Source: Ptychodera flava (Eukaryota > Hemichordata > Enteropneusta > Ptychoderidae). From it: a DNA stretch of 64,000 nt. How positions within the stretch are numbered: the stretch's first letter is position 1; every line of letters begins with the position of its first letter. The position numbers and the translations under genes are program-made. Below, in pieces: positions 45,047 through 55,603 of this stretch. The stretch spans positions 42,971,096 to 43,035,095 of the forward strand of contig NC_091930.1 of assembly GCF_041260155.1 (NCBI RefSeq), read 5' to 3'. The notes under the pieces were generated by a model. The model made no database searches. It saw only the letters and a program-made list of their open reading frames with translations, and had not been told where the DNA came from.

Positions 45047-45425
45047 ATGTGTAAGAATTCAATTGAGAAATAAACACAAGAATTTCTACAGAGGAAAACA
45101 ATCATTTGTCAATAGCTTGCAAATATTTATCAAGATCTGACCCACTGTGTACCCCTTCCTTTAAATTTATCTGACTAATCAATGTTAGCTGTGAATGTCT
45201 TAAGTCAACGAAAAACTACAACAAATTATCATGATTGTGTTCTACAGCATATCATACACATGCATGCTGATTATTAACAGACGCACAAATTGCAAACTGA
45301 TAGGTCAAGGACGTACACATATAAATCATAGGTAAAACTGAAGTGTACACAATAAACTGCCTGTCCTGTCAGTGCCTCAACTTTTCTTATGTATAAATCA
45401 TAGCATGCAAGTATACATTTCATAC
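45047..45425. other. Intron sequence of the RING pseudogene; nothing else seen
   Basis: Lies between the Gypsy 5' LTR and the exon at 45426. Short frames only. Confidence 0.5.
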
Positions 45426-45502
45426 CATTTGGTCCAGACAATCCATAACTCTTGGCCAGATACTCATAATCTCCCATCATCCGTGCTAATAGTGTCTTGT
45501 CC
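45426..45502 (-). pseudogene. Small exon of the RING/RAG1-like pseudogene
   Basis: Acceptor TTATTTCAG, donor GTATGA. It joins in phase 2 to the exon at 45818-46052 and in phase 1 to that at 38470-38678. It codes DKTLLARMMGDYEYLAKSYG and a few more residues. Confidence 0.65.
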
Positions 45503-45817
45503 CTGAAATAATTGTCCACACCATTCGAAATTAATGCCCATGTTTCTACACATCAATGCATTTTGTACATGCAAGAAAACAACTTTGCCTTTTGTACTAT
45601 TTAATGTAGGTATCATATTTATGCTGCATAAGTTTGGTCAGATTTGCACATTGTTTTTCAGATTTTTGGATCAGCAGTATAATGCATGTATTAAACTTGG
45701 ATAACCAATATGTATGTATCTTAAGTTCCAAATATTTTACCAAAATAGATATATGGTACAATCTGTTCATTGTTTAGTAAAACACAGTATGCATGTTTAG
45801 ACTTACTTCCACTTTGT

Positions 45818-46052
45818 GCAATCCAGTTTGTCTACCTGACCTCTGTTAAAAGCTAAAGCTATTTCTAAATTGTAATAGGAATCAGGTGCTGCAAATGTAC
45901 TCCAAATCACTGTATTATCTGCTACATTTGGATTGCTGATGTTAGCAACTTGGTAAACCATTCTCAGGGTTCCCTGACCCTTGTCCCCACCTAACTTTAT
46001 CCAAATTTCACTGGTAGGTATTGTACCATGCCAGGTAAGTTTGCTAGACCTG
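45818..46052 (-). pseudogene. Exon of the RING/RAG1-like pseudogene
   Basis: Acceptor TTTGTCTTCAG and donor GTAAGT. It codes SKLTWHGTIPTSEIWIKLGG, then YQVANISNPNVADNT and a DKLDCTKWK end. Its incoming phase (2) does not match the preceding exon, whose end is cut by an LTR fragment. Confidence 0.65.
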
Positions 46053-46164
46053 AAGACAAATATGAACAAGATTCAAAAACAACAGTAACTCATATATTAG
46101 TAATATGTGATAACAAGATTACTTATCCACAGTCTTTCTCTACATGATCATAATAGAGTTTGCA

Positions 46165-46406
46165 CACAATCCCAAAGTCTGACTGCAAGCCTGCTGTCCC
46201 AATATTAATACTCATGTGCTTATATAAGAGCATATAAGAACAATCTAGAACTTTTATTGACATGCTAATTACTGTTCTAAAATTCTCTCTCTTACACAAC
46301 TAATTAAATTTCAAGAAAATTCCAAACATGACTATTAAACTCATGGTTGTGAGGTCAAGAAGGACAGTGACCTTGATGAGTGTGGGGGAAAATGACCTGC
46401 ATAACA
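46165..46406 (-). mobile_element. Older partial Gypsy LTR of the same family
   Basis: It resembles the inner ~250 bases of the LTR at 44790-45046, including TAGAACTTTTATTGACATGC and the CATAACA end, with many differences and a deletion. Its outer end sits three bases from the apparent exon end at 46410. Confidence 0.9.
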
Positions 46407-46409
46407 TAC

Positions 46410-46732
46410 CTCACTTCCAATATTCACATGCCATGCCTTGAAGTAACGCCGTAATTTCCTCTTGGCAGCCCATGTTGTTCCCATAGCAACTTCCAAATGA
46501 AGGCCAGCACCTGGAGGTATGTCAGAAGTGAGTCCCAAGATCTGGAGGATTTTCCTTCTTGTCCTTTTGTTGGTGTCTCACCTCCTCTCACTCAGCTGCA
46601 GCATCGCATCACCACCACTGACAATGTCTCTCCTCTGACTTAACTGCAACACCCTCTGATGTCTTGTCCTAGTGCTAGCTTCTGAGGTTGTTTTTCGTGG
46701 CTTTGGTGTATATGTTAAACACAATGGCTGAA
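46410..46732 (-). pseudogene. Exon of the RING/RAG1-like pseudogene with in-frame stop
   Basis: Acceptor TTTTTTCAG at 46733. It reads PLCLTYTPKPRKTTSE, then RDIVSGGDAMLQLSERR, a TGA near 46587, and DTNKRTRRKILQILGL to FKAWHVNIGSE. The coding continues past the stop without frame change, so the TGA is a point lesion (for example a decayed CGA). Confidence 0.62.
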
Positions 46733-47276
46733 AAAAATCACACCAAAAATTGAAAAACCAAATTTATCTTTCAAAAGTATATGTGGGTGATAAATTCATG
46801 AAATTGGACTAGCTCATTACTTGATGAAATTAATTTGTTGAACCACTACCAGGTCACACATGTACTACAAAACCAAATAAATGTTATTACAAATACAAAT
46901 TTACAAATTATCATATTCCATGATAACTTCATCCGAAGAATTTACTCCAAAATCTAACTGTATATTGATATGTGGGTATAGATCAGCAAGAGTAATGCAG
47001 GTAAAAACTCACCTGGCCCTTTGTTTTTTTAATCTTTATCAAACTATCATCACTTCTGTTTGCTTCTATTTGTTTTCTTGACAAGTGTTGTTGCCATTTC
47101 TTCATACTGTGGCAGCATATGCATCGCTGATACATTCTGCAACATAATTTCTGCGGCCTTCACTGCACATATATTGTTCTGCCTATCCCTTGATGTTCAT
47201 CATTTGATGTCTCGGTATTGATTGTGTCAGGAATGGGGACTAGAGTATGGTGGCTCTGATGGGAAATGGGCTCACT

Positions 47277-47875
47277 GACGAGAAGCAGTGGTCTCCAGCA
47301 ATTGACTGGTAAACACACCGTTCCGTGTTGTGTTGCAGATCTTGCAGTGGCACAACTGACTTACAACCGACATTCCCATAATCACATGTGACTGTGGCAT
47401 TTGATAGCATGTTTGCAAAGGCAATGGGGGGACTTACAATAGATTCACATATAATAGAGAGACGGCACACAGGACAGGATGAAGAAACTTGCAACCACTG
47501 ACACAAACATTCAGCACAAAACACATGTGGTCCATCACACAAAAGTTGTATTGGTCCATCTATTATGTCTTTGCAAATGGGACACTCAATTTCTTCAATG
47601 AGATCATTGAACCTCTGTCTCTGCAAGGGAATGAATCTTCTCATCTTTTTTCCTGCCCTCTGTTTTACAGCTGCTGTTAGATTTGTACTGCCATGAGCTT
47701 CACTCTGTAGTTTCCCCGTCTTTCCTGTCTCCTTGCCAGTGATACCAGAAATGTCACTGCCTTGGTATTGACTTGGTCTGCCCCTGTTTTTACTGTCTTT
47801 CTTTTTTCTTCCTGCCTTACACAATGCATAACACACTGCACATCTCCGTACTCTACAGTGTCTGGACCATTTCAC
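47277..47875 (-). pseudogene. RING and TRAF-type zinc-finger exon
   Basis: This is the 5'-most recognised exon; its own start codon was not identified (the frame runs through from an acceptor CACTTAG). The C3HC4 RING has the Cys/His pattern of an E3 ubiquitin ligase. The following CDYGNVGC and HNTERCVY segments are TRAF-type zinc-binding. The donor at 47276 (TCA/GTGAGC) is phase 0. This exon alone shows no lesion. Confidence 0.7.
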
Positions 47876-47879
47876 TAAG

Positions 47880-49490
47880 TGTGTCCCTGGCCGATAGGTT
47901 TGTTATTGCTTTCTGCCTGCTGCCATGAAGCAATGACTCTCTTAAAGAGATAACAAAAATTGGACGGGTGAACATCAGAATGTCTTCACTCAAACTGTAC
48001 TCTGAAACAATTCTTTAACTCCACGATAAAATTGGAGCATGGATAACTGTGCCATTTATTTTCCGTGCACAAATACGACACCGGTTTTTAGCACACGAGC
48101 ATAAAATTCGAATGACATTTTCACAGTCTAGGCCAACAGACGATTGAAAAGGCTCCAGAAAATATGCCAGTGTGTAAACAAACCCGTTACCAGGGAGACA
48201 TGCGTGATGGTCCGAAAAAGTCAAAAACTATGCTCAACTGCAACGCACATATGAACGTAAATAAAAAAACTCACACGCATGAAAAATAACCCATGACAAA
48301 TCACGCCATGAAATGTACAGATTAAATCACTGCGGACATGGTGAAATCGGTTTCAATCTTGTTAAAATTGATTTACTTAAAATCTGAACCTCGTAAATTA
48401 CACAACACATTAATGAAAATACTTACAGACCGCCATGCTTTATGTTATCAAGTTGTCCGTGCTAAGAAACTTCTCCTGCAAATGTCGCGAGGTCAAAGGT
48501 GAACTAGCGATAAACATCCAGCTATGCTGACTATGCCACCTTATTAATTGAGAACAGCTTTCAATATCACATTTGAATGCATTTTTTAAATGATTATGGG
48601 TCAGAATTCGAGGAACAACACGCGCACGGCGAGCGATCGTCTCGGTATGCACACAATACGATGGCCGCCATCACTGAGAGTGCGTTCGGCAGTTCGTTAT
48701 TTGTTTGCTCAACCTAAGTTGTTAAGTTGGCCGCGCCGGAAGCAAAACACAGGTGACGTAGTCTGCCAGTATAAGCATGCGCAATTGAGCCTGGGAGCGC
48801 AAGAAAGTGTATAGTACCGTAGAACTGTCTCACGCTATCATGTCGTTCAGCTTTAAATGTGTGCATGTTAACAGAAACTGGAATTACTGCAGTGAATACT
48901 TTCCAGGACATCACATGTAAGTTTCTTAGGTACCAAGGAGGACGTTTAGGAAATCCTTTCAGAAAGTTCACGCAGTCTGTGGCCATTTTGTGGAGTATAT
49001 ACGTACCTGCACTGGCTGCAGCGTATACAGTATTTCTACTGTACAGTGTACATATTGCCGGAACATATGCGATGGAATTTTGCGTTTCACGTCGTTCAAT
49101 CATTCAGATGGAAATACCGCCCTTCTCAAAACTTTGAAAAAAAAGGGTGACAGACTTTGGAATGCTAACTCTTGTATATCAAGAATGACGTAATTTAATG
49201 AGAAGATATTTGTATTCGAGCATGGCTACAGTTTTTGATTCGAGAACTCTCATCATGGACCGTGGTTGTATTCAACAATCGAGAGGGCTAGGATGAGTCG
49301 AAGTTTTTCCTATGTCCATGTAGCACTTGTGCAAAAATAAGCGAATCCACAGGCCTTTGGCGAATCAATAAATGCGTTTTTCACAAAGCTGAAAGGTTGA
49401 AAGATGCGTCCTTCACTTTGGGACGAGCTAGATAAATGCAGTCAAACCAAACTGGGCACAGAAATTTGCCATAATATGACATTGTTCTGG
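47880..49490. other. No gene recognised
   Basis: It is moderately GC-richer near 48.6-48.8 kb. Open frames of 70-130 codons on both strands at 48.6-49.1 kb overlap each other and show no domain. It may contain the promoter and first exon of the RING gene. Confidence 0.4.
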
Positions 49491-49494
49491 AAAT

Positions 49495-50180
49495 AGTTAC
49501 CATGGCAACTCGAAACATTAAAATAAGTCTGGTTTTTGTGTTCTCTGACCCGAACACCCCCAATAGATAATTTCATATCAATCAAAGTAACGTTTCATGG
49601 GATATTAGAAAAACTGAAATTTTCAACCCCTAAAATGGTTACCATGGAAACATGGGGCAGTGAATTCGATATCATATTTGGTCTTTTCGACCCAAAATAC
49701 CCATATGATGAAATTTTCACAGAAATTGAACCTATTATTATTCGCGTTATTATTTCTATATAATACTTATATTAATTATTATTACAAGCTTAGGGGCTAT
49801 AAGTATTATATAGAAATCCTAAAAAAGTTCATTGAAGCTGTGGGACTCCTGAATGGTTGCCATGGAAACATCTCACATTAAATGAGTGTGATTTTTTTGT
49901 TGTGCTAACCAGAAAAACCCTTATTATCCATTTTTTACATCAGTTAATAGTTCTTTAATAGGAATTAGGGAAAATAACATTTTCAATCCCAAAATAGTTA
50001 CTATGGCAACTCGAAACATTAAAATAAGTCTGGCATTTGTGTTCTCTGACCCGAACTTCGCCACTAGATAATTTTCATATCAATCAAAGTAACTTTCCAT
50101 GGGATATTACAAAAACTGAAATTTTCAACACCTAAAATGGTTTCCATGGAAACATGGGGCAGTGAAATCGATATCATTAT
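49495..50180 (+). repeat. Direct repeat pair, ~180 bp, 500 bp apart
   Basis: 49497-49680 and 50000-50178 share CTCGAAACATTAAAATAAGT, TTTGTGTTCTCTGACCCGAA, ATATCAATCAAAGTAAC and GGAAACATGGGGCAGTGAA. A third, shorter relative (GGTTGCCATGGAAACAT) lies at 49853. Confidence 0.88.
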
Positions 50181-50249
50181 TATTTTTACAGACAGACATC
50201 GCTGCGACATATGCTAACGTGTTTGAACACGTGAGTGAAAAATCTGAGT

Positions 50250-50722
50250 AAAGATCAAAACGAAAATCAAAAACGGAAATTACTGAAATTTTGAAACTAA
50301 AAATAAAATGAAATGCAAGTCAGAACGAACTTTACTCTTTGAATTTAGCATTAAAATAACGAAAACTTAATCAGAAATGCATTTCATTTCGCAACGTAAA
50401 ATTGATATCAAACAGAAATATAAAGCGAAATTTAATTGTGAGGAAATAAACAAAATTGAAATAAACTAATAATAAAATGAGTTTCATTTTACAGAATGAA
50501 AATGATTCTTACTTTGAAAACAAAATTTAGACGTAAAGGAAATTCAAAATTTTATTTTCATTCGAGAGAAAAATTAAAATCAAAATCAAAATCGAAATGA
50601 AAATAAATTTAATTTCTGGGAATGAAAACGAAAAATCAAAATGTAAAGGAAATCCAAAGTGCATTTTCATTTAAGAGATAAAATCAATAGCAAAATAAAC
50701 TCGAATTGAAAATCAAATGGCT
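50250..50722 (-). repeat. A-rich degenerate tandem repeat, inverse of the 27.9-29.0 kb array
   Basis: AATGAAAATGATTCTTACTT, ACGTAAAGGAAATTC and CATTCGAGAGA are the reverse complements of phrases in the T-rich array at 27850-28975. Confidence 0.78.
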
Positions 50723-50888
50723 TTCAAAAGTGATTTCATGAGTCTCCTGCGTCTAAGGATGGCGATCGGTAGGGTCGTGCGCACGGCCGTACACGTACGT
50801 ATACGTACGGCACGCAAAAAGCGGAATAGCACACAGGTGACTACTATGGGTACGCATATCTTCCTCGATAATTTGTTTATGTGTACAA

Positions 50889-51085
50889 AGATAAGGAACA
50901 CTTTTGATTGGTCAAAAGACATCATGCGACAATCGAAAGGCTAAGGGTCAAAGGTTGAAAAAATGAAAATGAAAATTAAAACGAAAAACGATTTTGAATT
51001 GCAAATCGAAATCGATATGAAAATGAAAGTTGTTTTTATAATGGAGAGAAAAAAATCTCTTTCAAAATAAAAACAGAACTGTATA
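50889..51085 (+). repeat. Dispersed repeat, copy 2 (first at 29.0 kb)
   Basis: It matches 29003-29205 in the same orientation, through ACTTTTGATTGGTC and ACATCATGCGACAA. Confidence 0.75.
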
Positions 51086-51449
51086 AAGTGCGTTCTAGCA
51101 TATTATCTGATGTCCCCAAAAATGTTCCTCAAGTGACAACATATAAGGTGAAAATAATGTTTTGTTGGGTTGGGAGGACGCCGTTTATAAATATCTTTAT
51201 GAAGTACAGGAAGTTTTTAGGGTCACACTGTGCGCTTCCTCCAGACAAGCAGATCCCATTCCACATTGCTAACAATTTTATTTGCTATCTTTGCATTCCA
51301 CACATTGTGATTCCAAAGGGTAGACTATGCTTTTTCAGAGAGAATTTTTCACTCCAAAAGGGCTTTTTAATCTCTGTTTTTTAGAGCTAATCTCTCTTTG
51401 GTTTGTTCAGCCACAGTAGGAAATAGAGGTTCTCAATTTGAGTTTAGTT

Positions 51450-51600
51450 CCTTGTTTCCCAAGGTAGTAATAAGAAGAGGGGGTCAACCAGATTCGTTTC
51501 CAAAGGTAGTAATAAGAAGAGGGGGGGTCAACTAGACTTGTTTCCCAAGGTAGTAATAAGAGGAGGGGGTCAACAAGACTCGTTTGTAGATATAGTACAA
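51450..51600 (+). repeat. Short tandem repeat, three units of ~50-56 bp
   Basis: TTTCC-AAGGTAGTAATAAGA followed by a G-rich GAGGGGGTCAAC and AGA-TCGTTT recurs at about 51457, 51497 and 51540. Confidence 0.9.
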
Positions 51601-51959
51601 AACGTAGTTTTCAGACTTTAAAATTGTTACGGCTTTACCTCTATGGCTGCAATAAAACAGGAGGTGGTAGCGTAGCCAAGCACAGTATATAAGTAAGATG
51701 TCTGAGTTATTACTAGACAGGCACCGGTTCTGTGCTAGTATAAATGTAGTATACATCTTTTCAACATGCATGTGTCACAGTTCATTTGCCAATTTCTCAA
51801 CACAGCACAAATCAACATAGTGATCGAGATAAGCCACTATTCGCAGGGCTGCAGTGACGTGGACTTTCTTCTTGTGGGGCCGACACAAGGTGTGTCTTGT
51901 GGCGTGTTTGGGCCCTACAAGATTGTGGCAAGATTAAATGAGTTACCTATGTAGGTGAA

Positions 51960-52235
51960 TTCTTTGTTAGACTGTTAATGTGTCACCTGTTTTGTGGCCC
52001 ACTTTGTGTATTTCACAGTTATATGCATGTTAATCATTGTAAGGACATTTGTTTGTGTGTCAGTTTATTGGTCATCAATTTTGTGGCCGAATTGATGTAT
52101 CTCACCTTTACAACTTTAATTTTATCACACGTATAAGTAGGTTAGTTATTGTAAGGTCACACGTTTTGTACTATGTGTGTCATCAATTAGTGGCCTGTTT
52201 GATGTATTTTACAGTTACAGTTTCTCATTAAATGG
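51960..52235 (+). repeat. Degenerate repeat, ~95-120 bp units
   Basis: TTTGTGGCC, TTGATGTAT-T-AC, TTATTGTAAGG and TGTGTCA recur three times. Confidence 0.6.
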
Positions 52236-52439
52236 TCACCCATTTGGGTGGCCCATTTCACCCACAGAGACATGAGTCGGGTATCTAATTTTGCCGGTGT
52301 TGTAGCTGGCCGGGGCACAGCATCACCACCAGTGCTATGGGGCCTTGTCCAGCATTGACAGCGTTTGCGGGGGATAAATATTGATAACAAACTAAATTTC
52401 CCACGCAACAGGATTAAAGGTGACACTTCGACAAATTTG

Positions 52440-55400
52440 TTGAGAAATCTCTAACAATAGGTCATATTTTTGGAACATACATCGCTAGATATTTTCGACT
52501 TGGGTTTTTAGCCACGCCGAGGTCGGGAAATAGGCTTGAAGTTTTTGAAGCCAACATCATTTTTTCCTCGCAATTAAATTTCGCTTTATTTTTCAGTTTA
52601 ATTTTGATTTGCCTCATACTAATGCAAAATGAAGTTCCTTCCGTTTCTTATTTCACTTTTATTATACGCTGATTATAAAATTTACTTTATGTTTCACATG
52701 ATGTTTGTTTCATTAAAATCAATTTTGTCAGTTATTTGTTTCATTTGTTTTTGTTTATATTTCTGCATGTCTCGATTATCTTCTTTGATTTTACCTTTGA
52801 GGTTAATTCAGAGTTACATTACGTTTTATTTTTACGTTAACATTCAACTTTAAATTTATATTTAATAGCTACTTTCGTTTTAATTTTACTCGTACTTTCA
52901 TGTTTAATTTAAGATTTTGTTTTTCAATATGTTTTTAAATTTAACTTTGTTATTTATTTTAACTTTTATGAACACTTTCTTCTAGGAGTTTAGAGTTTGT
53001 TCTACTTTGATTTGGTTTCGACTTTACCTTTCAAAAACTGATATAGGATTAAATTTTTACCGGCTTTTGATATTCTTTATCTTTTATTTGTTTATTTGTA
53101 TGCATGTTTAAGTGTTTCGATTTATTTCGATTTTCAGTTAGATTTGAAGTTGATCAATTATTGTATTTTGACGATCACTTTAACAAGGCTTTCATTTAAA
53201 ACTTGATCAACAGGCGAAAAAGAAATATCAACAGTTAGGTGTTGCGGTGACCTACAGTCACTGCGGCATCGGTATAAGGATGAGCTCGAGAGGTGGGGGA
53301 TGTGCCCCCTCTCGAAAGGGGGTCCTATATCAGGGTTTTATAGGCTATTTTCAGCCCTTCTTTAAACGTTTTGAGACACTTTAAGGATTTTCAAAAGTAC
53401 TTTGTAAATGTTATTTTATGATGATACGTTTTAGAAGCTACCTAAACAATACAATTAGTACAATCCAAAAACTCCGTAGTTTAAAGTTAGTAAACTCAGT
53501 GAGTTGCTCTTACTGTCTGATTGCATACAGATTACATGCATTTACATCTATACATTACATACAAGAACACATCCACAAAAAGACACATTTACTCAGTAAT
53601 TAAATTAACAGTTGCCGCCAACTAAGCTATTCGTGCAAAAAGTGTTCGTGCGCAGTTTTTCAGCGGAAATCAACGAAATCAAATCCTGTACAGCCACTGA
53701 AGATCGGCTTTGCTCGTTCATGTAATCGTAAAAGAATCGAATCTGTACAGGCAATGAATACGATATACACATGCATAAGAATAGCATAGGTATTGACCTG
53801 TCTGTTGTCCTAGGCAGACCACGTTAAGCCGAAAATTCACGACTAGAAACTAAATAACCGAACATACTTTCTCTCTCAGCTTTGATTGCTTTTCGAACGC
53901 AAAAATTCATTTAGTGCTAGTATTTATCTCTTGCATACACCGGATTGGCGACGGTATGAACTTCACGATGCTTTTGTGAAAGGCTATGCTAATTGACGGT
54001 TTTACAAATTTAGCGAATTAGAGCAGCTGATACATGTCGGGGATGTAAACGAACAAATCACAGAAAACAATACATAAATTGTAAAGCTCAGGAGACCCCA
54101 CGTTGAGGTAGGAGTTTGGCGATACAACCATAAACCACAGACAGTACCGGGGTCTTGCCCCTTCTACTGTCTATGGATGAACCCGGAAGTAACTTAGCGA
54201 CAATAGAGTATGTCATCTACTCGTACCGTTCTTACATTTCCTTTCACTTTTTAGAAAGACTATTTCCTTAGGCATCATTTGTTTTTTACAGGGAAGGGGT
54301 CGGTGGAAATCAGGGGGAGTGACTTTTACGAACCGTTTTTACGGGGGGGGGGGTCAATTTTCAATCGATGGATCGAAGGGGGGTCAAATTTTAAAAAGGT
54401 TTGTATGGAATTATGGAGAAAAAAATTGCTAATAACATTCCTTGTTAAATAATTCACACTAAGAGTTCATAAAAGCATACAACTAATCATGAGGTTTATG
54501 AAGCTTAACTAGTGGGTTAACCTGCTTATATACCAAATAACCTAACCTTGCACACCTTACCACGAAACTAATTAGTCTTAATAAATTAGTATACTTTAAA
54601 ATCATGCACTGCTTTTTATCGAAACATATTTTGTCAATTTATTAAGTACAGGTATTTTCAATTTATTGTCCATTGTCATATAAAGATATGCATGGTACAC
54701 AGAGAAAGAATTGACTTACATTTAAGATGGTTAGATTTGATGATTTAAAGTTTTGCATATATTAGTTGTATTATGAAAACAGATATACTTTTTCATTCTT
54801 TAGAAACAGTAGCATTCAAATCTGTAAAGGTGACGTTTGCATTGCTTACAGCCAATGCTGGAATATTTGTATAAATATAATTCTGTCTTGATGGTAGGAT
54901 GTGAGTCACATTATATTTATCAAGGAAGTGTTTTCTTAAAGACATATATAATACATTTTTACAAATACTCCAGAGAAAGATAATCACAAGTGTTTTGTTT
55001 GTGTCTGCAATTCGACCCCTTAAAGACGTTAACGTATTTTGCCACAGGATTGTTATGTATCTTTTTTATGGATTCCTTACTTTAGTAGAAATGGTGTTAA
55101 CATGTCAAGTATAATAACATCGTATAAAGTTGAGAATACCAATGGGTAGATGATGTTCATAGAGACTAATTATGAATGGACATTGATGATCATCAGTTCA
55201 ATATGTAAGCAAGAATCACTAAAGACACCTCTATAGAACGAACAGTTAGTGGCCTCTTCACCAGACCTTTGATACGGTAACCATTGCTGTATTTATATTA
55301 TTATAACGTTAACGTTGTATTTTGACTTTCTCCTAGACTAGCCCTCTAAGGTTAATTGTCATGTTTCTACATTTCAATAAAAGTCATGAATGGATCAATT

Positions 55401-55480
55401 AGTCAATTCTTTGTATGAATTACCTTCTTTACTTACCTAGCTATGCAACCTGCTGTGTTTGTTTGTACCGGATTATTTGT
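52440..55480. other. No gene seen
   Basis: T-rich and AT-rich sequence with only short frames. A G run followed by TCAATTTTC lies at about 54340. Confidence 0.45.
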
Positions 55481-55482
55481 GG

Positions 55483-55603
55483 CTTGCGGTAACCTAGACT
55501 GAATAATCCATCGCTCGAGGGCGCTCTCTACCCCGCCCCCTTAAGTGGAGGGAGCGTTTGGGAGCGTCCTCGAGCGACGGATCTTCCAAGCTACCGGTAA
55601 CCA
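55483..55603. repeat. Hairpin, MITE-like
   Basis: The arms start GGTAACCTAGACTGAATAATCC and end GCTACCGGTAACC, pairing through a CGCTCGAGG/CCTCGAGCG core with some mismatches. The central part is GC-rich. Confidence 0.72.

Larger units (their letters stand above)
37135..47875 (-). pseudogene. RING/TRAF-zinc-finger protein of a RAG1-N-terminus-like invertebrate family, disrupted
   Basis: Coding pieces run right to left. 47277-47875 has a Cys-rich start (CRVRRCAVCYALCKAG), a C3HC4 RING (IECPICKD through SSCPVCRL) and a TRAF-type finger (VTCDYGNVGC). The next exon, about 46410-46732, joins in phase 0 but has an in-frame TGA near 46587. Then come 45818-46052 (EIWIKLGGDKGQG), 45426-45502 (GDYEYLAKSYGLSG), 38470-38678 (GGNLRHAMQHYNSV) and 37698-38096 (VPGLHISPGLF, a TAA, then KFF). 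A last piece at about 37135-37265 (IDQALQSFGVGRHSYHG) is frameshifted. Phases 2, 1 and 0 match at most joins. I recognise the body as a large family in cnidarian and deuterostome genomes, often annotated RAG1-like from its RING region; that link is from memory. Stops, frameshifts and a destroyed exon end make it a pseudogene. Confidence 0.68.

Noticed and set aside
48440..49137. Overlapping 70-130 codon frames on both strands near 48.6-49.1 kb
   Set aside because: No domain, no clear splice phases and mutual overlap; possibly promoter DNA of the RING gene.
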